From Comamonadaceae bacterium (GTDB taxonomy: Bacteria > Pseudomonadota > Gammaproteobacteria > Burkholderiales > Burkholderiaceae), in the NCBI GenBank assembly GCA_947377705.1, contig CANCGU010000193.1, positions 1-5,223 on the forward strand: 5,223 nucleotides of DNA, written 5' to 3'. Below, in pieces: positions 1 to 5,223 of the stretch. The notes under the pieces were generated by a model. The model was not told the DNA's origin and made no database searches. It saw nothing but the letters and a program-made list of their open reading frames with translations. Position 1 is the first letter of the stretch. Each line of letters opens with the position of its first letter. The position numbers were made by a program, and so were the translations under genes.

Positions 1-11
1 GGCAGACTCCA

Positions 12-39
12 TTTTCAATCAAGTAACTGCTGCTATATT
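12..39 (+). promoter_or_regulatory. Putative sigma70 promoter of phaZ with extended -10
   Basis: The -10 candidate TATATT (34-39) is preceded by TGC, giving an extended -10 (TGnTATATT). A weak -35 candidate TTTTCA lies at 12-17 with a 16-bp spacer. Transcription would start near 45-47, leaving a leader of about 20 nt before the ATG at 67. Extended -10 promoters tolerate poor -35 boxes, which fits. It is read by eye; the upstream gene is not in the window, so a longer transcript coming from the left cannot be excluded. Confidence 0.5.
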
Positions 40-48
40 GCACTGCAA
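38..48. promoter_or_regulatory. Perfect palindrome at the phaZ start site, candidate operator
   Basis: TTGCA-C-TGCAA is a perfect inverted repeat with 5-bp arms around one central base. It overlaps the last two bases of the -10 box and covers the predicted transcription start. A protein bound here would block initiation. PHB-binding repressors of the PhaR family are known to act at promoters of PHB granule genes in Burkholderiales, so PhaR is the leading guess, but the assignment is inference. The short arms mean chance occurrence is possible. Confidence 0.4.
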
Positions 49-66
49 CATTTTTGAGACAAAACC

Positions 67-1464
67 ATGCTTTACCAAATCTTCGAGACGCAACGTAGCC
101 TGATGGAGCCGTTCGCAGACTTTGCACAAGCGGCCTCCAAACTTTACGGTCAGACCAATTCACCCATTGCCCAAAATCCAATGGCACAGCGCGTATCCGC
201 CGGTTACGACCTGTTGTATCGTTTAGGAAAAGATTACGAAAAGCCTCAGTTTGGTATCAAATCGGTCATGGTTGATGGCACTGAGGTCGCCATCCACGAA
301 CGCATCGAAATGGACAAGCCGTTTTGTGAGCTTCGCCGTTTCAAACGCTTCACCGATGACGCAGCGACTTTGACCAAGCTCAAAGCGCAACCGGTGGTGC
401 TGATCGTGGCGCCCTTGTCAGGCCACTACGCCACCTTGCTGCGCGACACCGTGCGCACCATGCTCAAAGACCACAAGGTCTATGTCACCGATTGGAAAAA
501 TGCACGCTTGGTCCCCTTGAGCGAAGGTGAATTCCATCTGGATGACTATGTGAACTACGTGCAAGAGTTCATCCGTGACTTGCAAGCCAAATACGGCAAC
601 TGCCACATCATGAGCGTGTGCCAGCCCACCGTGCCTGTGTTGGCCGCTGTGTCACTCATGGCCAGCCGTGGCGAAAAAACACCCATCACCATGACCATGA
701 TGGGCGGCCCGATTGACGCCACCAAGTCGCCTACCGCCGTGAACAATTTGGCGATGAACAAGAGCCACAGCTGGTTCGAGAACAACGTCATCTATCGCGT
801 ACCTGACAGTTTTCCAGGCGCTGGCCGTCGCGTGTACCCCGGCTTCTTGCAGCACACAGGTTTCGTGGCTATGAACCCCGATCGCCACTTGAAGAGCCAC
901 TACGACTACTTCAAAGACTTGATCAAAGGCGACAACTCCAGCGTGGACTCCCACCGTGATTTCTACGACGAGTACAACGCGGTGCTCGACATGGACGCCG
1001 ATTACTACTTGGAAACCATCAACACGGTATTCCAAGAATTCAAGCTCGTGCGCGGCACTTGGGAAATCAAAAACCCACAAGGCAAGCTTGAGCTGGTGCG
1101 CCCACAAGACATTCGCACCACGGCGCTGTTGACCGTAGAAGGTGAGTTGGACGACATCTCTGGCTCGGGCCAAACCGAAGCCGCCCACAAACTGTGCAGC
1201 GGTATCGTTCGCCAAGAGCACCACCACCTCGAAGCCAAAGGTGCAGGCCACTACGGCATCTTCAGTGGTCGTCGCTGGCGCGAAGTGGTGTACCCGCACG
1301 TCAAGAGCTTCATCTTGGAACACAACAAAGGCCAAGGCAAATCAACGGCCAAGCCCAAAGCCAAAGTTGCGGTGAAGAAAGCAGCGCCAGTTGCGAAGAA
1401 AGCTGCACCGGTGAAATCAGCGGCCAAGCCTGCTGCCAAAAAAGCCACCGCCGTTAAAAAGTGA
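67..1464 (+). CDS. phaZ: Intracellular polyhydroxybutyrate depolymerase (PhaZ), with basic C-terminal tail
   Basis: This 465-residue protein is an intracellular PHB depolymerase that releases 3-hydroxybutyrate units from native granules in the cytoplasm. It is an alpha/beta-hydrolase of the PhaZa1 type, in which the nucleophile is cysteine instead of serine: SVCQPT places it at Cys185. By spacing against the Ralstonia enzyme (Cys183, Asp355, His388), the rest of the triad should be Asp362 in VEGELDD and His395 in [10 protein letters not shown]. The oxyanion region is probably [15 protein letters not shown] (114-128). There is no signal peptide, as expected for the intracellular class. The catalytic domain ends near residue 420; residues 421-465 form a Lys/Ala/Pro-rich tail described separately. 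The ATG at 67 has a weak GAG Shine-Dalgarno 8 nt upstream, and [16 protein letters not shown] is a typical family N-terminus. The stop overlaps the GTG of the next gene. Confidence 0.93.
   Translation: MLYQIFETQRSLMEPFADFAQAASKLYGQTNSPIAQNPMAQRVSAGYDLLYRLGKDYEKPQFGIKSVMVDGTEVAIHERIEMDKPFCELRRFKRFTDDAATLTKLKAQPVVLIVAPLSGHYATLLRDTVRTMLKDHKVYVTDWKNARLVPLSEGEFHLDDYVNYVQEFIRDLQAKYGNCHIMSVCQPTVPVLAAVSLMASRGEKTPITMTMMGGPIDATKSPTAVNNLAMNKSHSWFENNVIYRVPDSFPGAGRRVYPGFLQHTGFVAMNPDRHLKSHYDYFKDLIKGDNSSVDSHRDFYDEYNAVLDMDADYYLETINTVFQEFKLVRGTWEIKNPQGKLELVRPQDIRTTALLTVEGELDDISGSGQTEAAHKLCSGIVRQEHHHLEAKGAGHYGIFSGRRWREVVYPHVKSFILEHNKGQGKSTAKPKAKVAVKKAAPVAKKAAPVKSAAKPAAKKATAVKK
1327..1461 (+). other. Lysine/alanine-rich, histone-H1-like tail of PhaZ (residues 421-465)
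   Basis: The last 45 residues of PhaZ contain 15 lysines and 14 alanines, no acidic residue, and prolines at intervals. KKAAPV occurs twice (437-442 and 444-449; bases 1375-1392 and 1396-1413) and KPAAKKA follows. Such PAKKA/KKAAP tails are found in bacterial H1-like proteins and in PhaM, where a similar tail binds DNA and links PHB granules to the nucleoid. The tail should be disordered and strongly positive. A DNA- or polyphosphate-binding role is inference. Codon choice in the two repeats differs at several third positions, so they are not a very recent duplication. Confidence 0.75.
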
Positions 1465-2120
1465 GTCTGGTCGAACAGCTCAACAACGCCCTGCCACAAA
1501 CGCAATGCACGCGCTGTGGCTACCCTGACTGTCAGCGCTACGCCGAGGCCATCGCCCAAGGCGAGGCTGACATCAACCAGTGCCCACCAGGGGGCACCGA
1601 AGGCGTTGAACGGCTGGCAGCCCTCACTGGCAAACCAGCCCACCCTCTGAATCCTGACAACGGCTTAGAAGGCCCGCGCACCATCGCCATCATTGACGAG
1701 GCATGGTGCATTGGCTGCACGCTGTGCATCGCGGCATGCCCGACCGATGCCATCGTGGGCGCCAACAAGCGCATGCACACCGTGGTAGAAGACTATTGCA
1801 CGGGCTGCGAGCTGTGCATCCCAGCTTGCCCCGTGGATTGCATCTCACTGGAACCCATTGACATCCACCTGAGCGGTTGGGCCTCATGGCCGCAAGAACT
1901 GGCCGATCTGGCTCGCCAACGCTACGATGCGCGCGCAGCACGCCTCAAACGCGAAGCTGTGGAACACGACGAACGCTTAGCGGCTAAAGCGGTAAAGAAG
2001 CTTGCGGACCTGCCTTTACATACCAAAGGCACTGAGCACGCACCTGAAGTCGACCGCAAACGTGCGATCATTGAGGCCGCACTCGCCAAAGCCAAAGCTC
2101 GTCAAGCCACAAAATCTTGA
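1461..2120 (+). CDS. rnfB: RnfB-like iron-sulfur electron-transfer protein
   Basis: This 219-residue protein belongs to the RnfB/RsxB family of electron carriers. The N-terminal four-cysteine [4Fe-4S] domain has C16, C19, C24 and C41 (CTRCGYPDC ... CPPGG). Two ferredoxin-type CxxCxxCxxxCP clusters follow: C83/86/89/93 and C113/116/119/123. Residues 145-219 form a charged, probably helical tail rich in Lys, Arg and Ala. The N-terminal membrane helix of canonical RnfB is absent, so the protein is probably soluble or recruited by a partner; no other rnf/rsx subunit is in view. The start is GTG at 1461, inside GTGA with the phaZ stop. No Shine-Dalgarno is visible there, which suggests translational coupling. 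The first cysteine at residue 16 rules out much later starts. In betaproteobacteria such stand-alone RnfB proteins are common and their electron partner is uncertain. Confidence 0.88.
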   Translation: MSLVEQLNNALPQTQCTRCGYPDCQRYAEAIAQGEADINQCPPGGTEGVERLAALTGKPAHPLNPDNGLEGPRTIAIIDEAWCIGCTLCIAACPTDAIVGANKRMHTVVEDYCTGCELCIPACPVDCISLEPIDIHLSGWASWPQELADLARQRYDARAARLKREAVEHDERLAAKAVKKLADLPLHTKGTEHAPEVDRKRAIIEAALAKAKARQATKS

Positions 2121-2138
2121 CCGACACGGCGGCATCAA

Positions 2139-2155
2139 AGGGCACCTTCTGCCCT
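2139..2155 (+). other. Short hairpin between rnfB and the MFS gene
   Basis: AGGGCA (2139-2144) and TGCCCT (2150-2155) form a perfect 6-bp stem with a 5-nt loop in the 57-bp gap after rnfB. No T-run follows, so it is not a standard intrinsic terminator. It might slow transcription or stabilise the 3' end of the phaZ-rnfB message, or be a chance structure. Confidence 0.25.
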
Positions 2156-2177
2156 GACCGCAACACCTGACATTTCA

Positions 2178-3380
2178 ATGCACACCCAATTAACCCAACG
2201 CAGAGAACTTCTGCTTCTTTTGTCGCTTGCCGGCATTCAGTTCACGCACATCGTGGACTTCATGATCATGATGCCGTTGGGGCCACAACTCACCAGTTTG
2301 TTTGCCATTAGCTTTGCTGAGTTCGGTTTGTTGGTCTCGGCCTACACGGTGGCTGCTGGGTTGTCTGGTTTGTTTGCTACCACCTTCATTGACCGCTTCG
2401 ACCGCAAACGTTTATTGCTCACGCTGTATGTGTTGTTTGCACTCACCACCGTGGCTTGCGGTGTAGCCCCCACGTATGGATGGCTGATGGCCGCACGTAT
2501 CGCTTCTGGATTTTTTGGCGGCGTTTTGTCCACCATGACGCAAACCATCATTGGCGATGTGGTGCCGTTCGAGCGCCGTGGCCGAGCCACGGGCATTGTG
2601 ATGACGTCATTCTCTGTCGCAACGGTGGCGGGCGTGCCCGCAGGTTTGCTGTTTGCTAACCTGTGGGGCTGGCACACAGCTTTTTTTGCCATTGGTGTAA
2701 TGTGTGTGGCCGTGGGCGTACTGGCTAATTACAGCGTGCCCAAACTTGACGCCCATGTGGCACATGCCAAAGACAAGCATGTTTTACACGCCATGGGTCA
2801 AGTGCTGGGTGAACACAACCAACGCATGGCTCTGCTGTTGTCGGCCACCATGATGTTTGCGGCCTTCACCATCATCCCGTACATCACGCTGTACCTGCAA
2901 AACAACCAAGTCATGGCGGCCCACGAAATTCCTTGGCTGTACTTTTGTGGCGGCGTCATCACCCTCTTCAGTGGGCGTTGGGTAGGCGGGCTGACAGACC
3001 GCTTGGGCAAGCGTGAAACCTTCCAGCGTGCGGTGCTGTTCTCAATCATCCCCATGTTTGCCGTCACCTTGCTCGAGCCCGTGCCTTTGCCCTTTGTCTT
3101 GCTCGTCACCACCGCCCTGTTCTTTGCGATGAACGCCCGCATGATTCCCGGCATGGCCCTGCTCACCTCTGCTGCTAACCCCAAATTTCGCGGCACCTTC
3201 ATGTCGCTCAATGGGGCTGTGCAGTCTTTCTCCATGGGCATCGCCTCTTGGGTCGGCGGCATGCTGCTGCAAAGTCAGCCAAGCGGCCAAGTGACACACT
3301 TCTGGTTGTGCGCAGTGGTCGCCACCTGCGCCTCTTTGCTGGCTTACCAACTCGCCAAACGCGTGGCAATGCACGCATGA
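2178..3380 (+). CDS. MFS transporter, DHA1 / AraJ-like efflux family
   Basis: This 400-residue inner-membrane protein has the layout of a 12-helix major facilitator of the drug:H+ antiporter type. Hydrophobic stretches lie near 11-32, 48-69, 78-96, 99-122, 137-160, 164-186, 215-240, 251-272, 283-299, 302-324, 343-364 and 372-393. The hydrophilic loop joining the two halves is 187-214. A motif A-like loop follows helix 2 (FIDRFDRKR, 70-78), with its second-half counterpart after helix 8 (GGLTDRLGKR, 270-279). Motif C-like AGVPAGLLFA (151-160) in helix 5 is typical of antiporters that export substrate. Asp27 in helix 1 could carry protons. The substrate cannot be read from sequence. The ATG at 2178 has no recognisable Shine-Dalgarno, but no upstream in-frame ATG, GTG or TTG exists after the preceding gene and helix 1 begins right after it. 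It lies 57 bp after rnfB, possibly the same transcript, and converges on the next gene. Confidence 0.88.
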   Translation: MHTQLTQRRELLLLLSLAGIQFTHIVDFMIMMPLGPQLTSLFAISFAEFGLLVSAYTVAAGLSGLFATTFIDRFDRKRLLLTLYVLFALTTVACGVAPTYGWLMAARIASGFFGGVLSTMTQTIIGDVVPFERRGRATGIVMTSFSVATVAGVPAGLLFANLWGWHTAFFAIGVMCVAVGVLANYSVPKLDAHVAHAKDKHVLHAMGQVLGEHNQRMALLLSATMMFAAFTIIPYITLYLQNNQVMAAHEIPWLYFCGGVITLFSGRWVGGLTDRLGKRETFQRAVLFSIIPMFAVTLLEPVPLPFVLLVTTALFFAMNARMIPGMALLTSAANPKFRGTFMSLNGAVQSFSMGIASWVGGMLLQSQPSGQVTHFWLCAVVATCASLLAYQLAKRVAMHA

Positions 3381-3413
3381 GGTCTCGTGCCTAAAGTTCA
3401 GACACGGATTTGT

Positions 3414-4283
3414 TTAGTTTTTATCGAAGCCTAACAAGCGAATTGCGTTGTCTTTCAAAATTCCGGGCATCACTTCGGGTTTAAAGCCAGCCACTTCAAA
3501 ATCTTTCATCCAACGCTCGGGCGTGATCAGCGGGTAGTCACTGCCAAATAACACGCGATCTTTCAACAACGTATTGGCGTACTGGATGAGCTGCTTGGGA
3601 AAGTACTTGGGGCTCCAACCCGAGAGGTCAATCCACACGTTGGGCTTGTGCGTCGCCACACTCAGTGCCTCGTCTTGCCATGGAAAGCTTGGGTGCGCCA
3701 TGACGATTTGCATGTCAGGCCAATCAATGGCCACATCGTCCAAGTGCATGGGGTTGCTGTAGGCCAAACGCAAGCCACCACCGCAGCGCATACCGCTACC
3801 GATGCCACTGTGCCCAGTGTGAAAGATCGCGGGCAATTTGTATTCGTTGATCACCTCGTAAATGGGCCATGCCATCTTGTCGTAGGGGTGATAGCCCTGC
3901 ACTGTGGGATGAAACTTGAAGCCTTTGATGCCATCTTCTTTGATCAGGCGCTCTGCTTCGCGCGCGCCCATCTTGCCTTTGTGTGGGTCGATGCTGGCAA
4001 AGGCCACCATCATGTCGCTGTTCTTTTTAGCGGCATCTGCAATTTCTTCGTTGGAGATACGGCGGCGACCGGTTTGTGATTCGCTGTCCACGGTGAACAT
4101 GACCAAACCAATTTTCTTTTCGCGGTAGTAAGCCACGGTTTCGTCAATGGTGGGGCGCAGGCTAGAGCCAAAGTACTTGTCCGCCGCGCGGTCGTACTCC
4201 TCACCGTAGTTGTCAAACGGGTTGCGACAGCTCACCTCGGCGTGGGTGTGGATGTCAATGGCAATGAGGTTTTTGTGGTCCAT
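3414..4283 (-). CDS. Amidohydrolase-2 family (ACMSD-like) metal-dependent hydrolase or decarboxylase
   Basis: This is a 289-residue cytoplasmic TIM-barrel enzyme of the amidohydrolase-2 group, which includes ACMSD, gamma-resorcylate decarboxylase and lactone hydrolases. Counting from the MDHKN start, metal and catalytic residues are visible in order: His12 and His14 in DIHTH, Lys123 and His125 in GFKFHP, His155 in IFHTGH, His197 in MAHPSF, and Asp249 in LFGSDYP. By analogy with ACMSD (His9, His11, His177, His228, Asp294) the set is complete. The exact reaction, C-C decarboxylation or ring/lactone hydrolysis, is not decidable here. The ATG at 4283 is preferred over a TTG at 4289: GGAG lies 7 nt before the ATG but only 1 nt before the TTG. 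The gene is divergent from the crotonase and its 3' end is 33 bp from the MFS stop. It probably serves the same catabolic pathway as the crotonase (inference). Confidence 0.85.
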   Translation of the reverse strand: MDHKNLIAIDIHTHAEVSCRNPFDNYGEEYDRAADKYFGSSLRPTIDETVAYYREKKIGLVMFTVDSESQTGRRRISNEEIADAAKKNSDMMVAFASIDPHKGKMGAREAERLIKEDGIKGFKFHPTVQGYHPYDKMAWPIYEVINEYKLPAIFHTGHSGIGSGMRCGGGLRLAYSNPMHLDDVAIDWPDMQIVMAHPSFPWQDEALSVATHKPNVWIDLSGWSPKYFPKQLIQYANTLLKDRVLFGSDYPLITPERWMKDFEVAGFKPEVMPGILKDNAIRLLGFDKN

Positions 4284-4290
4284 GGTCAAT

Positions 4291-4295
4291 CTCCA
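4291..4295 (-). promoter_or_regulatory. Shine-Dalgarno of the amidohydrolase, decides the start
   Basis: Reading the minus strand, TGGAG is followed by 7 nt (ATTGACC) and then ATG at 4283. This spacing is ideal for the ATG and unworkable for the TTG two codons upstream, so the protein begins MDHKN. Confidence 0.75.
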
Positions 4296-4310
4296 GAGTG
4301 GTTTTATTTT

Positions 4311-4339
4311 CTGACAAATTTAGGGTAAATCCCAATTAT
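4311..4339 (+). promoter_or_regulatory. Putative sigma70 promoter of the crotonase gene
   Basis: CTGACA (4311-4316, five of six matches to TTGACA) is separated by 17 bp from AATTAT (4334-4339, four of six matches to TATAAT). Transcription would start near 4346, giving a leader of roughly 57 nt. A second possible -10, CATAAT, lies at 4358-4363 but lacks a good -35. The -10 coincides with the left outer arm of the dyad at 4334-4364. Confidence 0.4.
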
Positions 4340-4364
4340 TTAGTTATTAGACATAACCATAATT
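4334..4364. promoter_or_regulatory. Nested inverted repeat in the divergent promoter gap, candidate operator
   Basis: Two inverted repeats share nearly the same centre (4349-4350): outer arms AATTAT (4334-4339) and ATAATT (4359-4364), inner arms GTTAT (4343-4347) and ATAAC (4353-4357) around TAGAC. The left spacer is 3 nt and the right is 1 nt, so the dyad is imperfect. AT-rich dyads of this size suit a winged-helix dimer such as a MarR-family repressor, common in aromatic-acid clusters, but no regulator gene is in view. The region is AT-rich, which raises the chance of accidental symmetry. Confidence 0.4.
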
Positions 4365-4402
4365 CATTTCCAGATCAAAAGCAACCACGAGCAAACCCGA
4401 CC

Positions 4403-5179
4403 ATGAATCAAAACTCAGACATCCACTTTGAAATGCGCGGCGACATCGCGGTCATCCGTTTGACACGCCCCACCAAGCGCAACGCGCTCAACGATGCCTT
4501 GATTGCGTCGCTTCGCCACATTTTTGAAAACCTCCCCGACAACACCAAGGCAGCGGTCATCGCCGGTGATGGCGACCACTTCTGCGCAGGCTTGGATTTG
4601 AGCGATTTGAAAGAACGCGATGCTGGCCAAGGCATGCACCACTCACGTTCATGGCACTACGCCTTAGAGCGTTTGCAATATGGCCCCGTGCCCGTCATTG
4701 CCGCCTTGCATGGCGCGGTGGTGGGCGGCGGCTTAGAGCTGGCCAGCGCTTGTCACATTCGGGTGGCTGACGAAAGCACCTTCTACGCTTTGCCTGAAGG
4801 CACACGCGGTATTTTTGTGGGCGGTGGCGGTGCCGTGCGCATCCCACGCCTGATTGGCGTGGCACGCATGACCGACATGATGATGACAGGCCGCGTCTAC
4901 AACGCTGTCGACGGCGAACGCGCTGGCTTTGCCCAATACCTCGTGCCTAACGGCACCTCTTTTGACAAAGCCTTTGAGTTGGCACAACGCATTGGCAGCA
5001 ACGCCCCACTCACCAACTACGCCTTGATGAATGTGTTGCCCCGCATTGCTGAACAACCTGCAGACCAAGGCTTCATCACCGAATCCATGATGTCGGCCAT
5101 TGCACAAGCGGCCCCCGAAGCCAAGAAGCGCGTTCAAGACTTCTTAGAAGGTCGCGCCGCCAAGGTTCAGAAGAGCTGA
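4403..5179 (+). CDS. Crotonase / enoyl-CoA hydratase family protein
   Basis: This 258-residue cytoplasmic enzyme acts on a CoA thioester, most likely adding water to an enoyl-CoA. The oxyanion hole is formed by the HFCAGLDL segment (59-66, Ala62) and the middle glycine of VGGGLELA (Gly109). Glu112 and Glu132 (ALPEGTRG) align, 20 residues apart, with the two catalytic glutamates of rat mitochondrial hydratase (Glu144 and Glu164), so hydratase chemistry is plausible. The glycine-rich GIFVGGGGAVRIPRLIG (136-152) is the usual family loop. It does not resemble Pseudomonas feruloyl-CoA hydratase/lyase closely. The open frame extends to an ATG at 4298, but that extension crosses the promoter gap and reads as non-coding; ATG 4403 gives the normal family length. 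Its Shine-Dalgarno is weak. A second gene follows after 25 bp, probably in the same operon. Substrate unknown. Confidence 0.87.
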   Translation: MNQNSDIHFEMRGDIAVIRLTRPTKRNALNDALIASLRHIFENLPDNTKAAVIAGDGDHFCAGLDLSDLKERDAGQGMHHSRSWHYALERLQYGPVPVIAALHGAVVGGGLELASACHIRVADESTFYALPEGTRGIFVGGGGAVRIPRLIGVARMTDMMMTGRVYNAVDGERAGFAQYLVPNGTSFDKAFELAQRIGSNAPLTNYALMNVLPRIAEQPADQGFITESMMSAIAQAAPEAKKRVQDFLEGRAAKVQKS

Positions 5180-5193
5180 TCACAGCCTCAACC

Positions 5194-5197
5194 GGAG
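5194..5197 (+). promoter_or_regulatory. Shine-Dalgarno of the gene leaving the window
   Basis: GGAG followed by 7 nt and an ATG at 5205 is a near-ideal ribosome binding site. It is the main support for a new gene starting at the right edge. Confidence 0.65.
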
Positions 5198-5204
5198 ACA
5201 AACC

Positions 5205-5223
5205 ATGACTGCAGTGAAATTTC
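5205..5223 (+). CDS. Start of an unidentified gene, truncated by the window edge
   Basis: Only six codons are present (MTAVKF), too few to name a product. The ATG has a strong GGAG Shine-Dalgarno and lies 25 bp after the crotonase stop on the same strand, so the two are probably co-transcribed. An acyl-CoA ligase (for example feruloyl-CoA synthase-like), thioesterase or dehydrogenase would be a natural partner for a crotonase; this is a guess from context only. Confidence 0.6.

Noticed and set aside
652..1335. A 227-codon open frame on the minus strand inside phaZ
   Set aside because: It lies wholly opposite a well-recognised gene, and its His/Val-rich composition matches no family I know. 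It is explained by codon bias of the sense strand.
1375..1413. Tandem DNA repeat in the phaZ tail as a mobile or hypervariable repeat
   Set aside because: There are only two short copies with differing third positions; this is protein-level low complexity, not a recent DNA repeat.
1251..1643. A 130-codon minus-strand frame across the phaZ-rnfB junction
   Set aside because: It opposes the Lys/Ala-rich tail and the first cysteine cluster, both convincingly coding on the plus strand; its Ala/Phe-rich product is the antisense of AAG/GCC codons.
3361..3376. Hairpin GCGTG/CACGC at the end of the MFS gene as a terminator
   Set aside because: The stem is only 5 bp, lies within coding sequence and has no T-run after it.
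3386..3406. CGTG/CACG pairing in the gap between the convergent genes as a bidirectional terminator
   Set aside because: Four base pairs around a 13-nt loop is too weak, even though T-rich sequence follows on the plus strand.
3648..4079. A 143-codon plus-strand frame opposite the amidohydrolase
   Set aside because: It is fully antisense to a gene with a complete set of metal-binding motifs, and it resembles no known family.
4298..4402. N-terminal extension of the crotonase from an upstream ATG at 4298
   Set aside because: The extra 35 residues translate AT-rich promoter DNA, lack family similarity, and the ATG-4403 start already gives the normal length.

Overview
The window looks like chromosomal DNA from a betaproteobacterium of the order Burkholderiales, most likely Comamonadaceae (the Limnohabitans / Rhodoferax / Polaromonas neighbourhood). 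This rests on protein flavour: an intracellular polyhydroxybutyrate (PHB) depolymerase with a cysteine nucleophile, a short soluble RnfB-type ferredoxin protein, and a crotonase of the kind I associate with that family. Base composition is moderately GC-rich, with AT-rich promoter gaps. No RNA gene, insertion sequence, CRISPR array or phage gene is visible. Coding density is high and no gap between genes exceeds about 120 bases.

Layout. At 1-66 there is a compact promoter/leader with an extended -10 box and a perfect short palindrome. At 67-1464 (+) lies an intracellular PHB depolymerase (phaZ) ending in a lysine/alanine-rich histone-H1-like tail. At 1461-2120 (+) lies an RnfB-like protein with three cysteine clusters, overlapping phaZ by the four bases GTGA. 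At 2178-3380 (+) lies a 12-helix MFS transporter. At 3414-4283 (-) lies an ACMSD-type amidohydrolase/decarboxylase, convergent with the transporter. At 4284-4402 there is an AT-rich divergent promoter region with a nested dyad. At 4403-5179 (+) lies a crotonase with both catalytic glutamates, followed 25 bp later by the first codons of another gene (5205 onward) behind a good Shine-Dalgarno.

How the parts fit. The left half mobilises stored PHB and probably couples its expression to a redox protein; the palindrome at the phaZ transcription start could bind a PHB-sensing repressor such as PhaR (inference). The right half reads as the edge of a catabolic cluster, with a metal-dependent hydrolase/decarboxylase and a CoA-thioester hydratase transcribed divergently from a shared regulatory gap, plausibly for aromatic or aryl-propenoate acids (inference). 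The window is mostly ordinary. The items most worth a second look are the basic tail on PhaZ, the phaZ palindrome, the phaZ-rnfB coupling, and the dyad in the divergent region. I see no evidence of a wholly new system.
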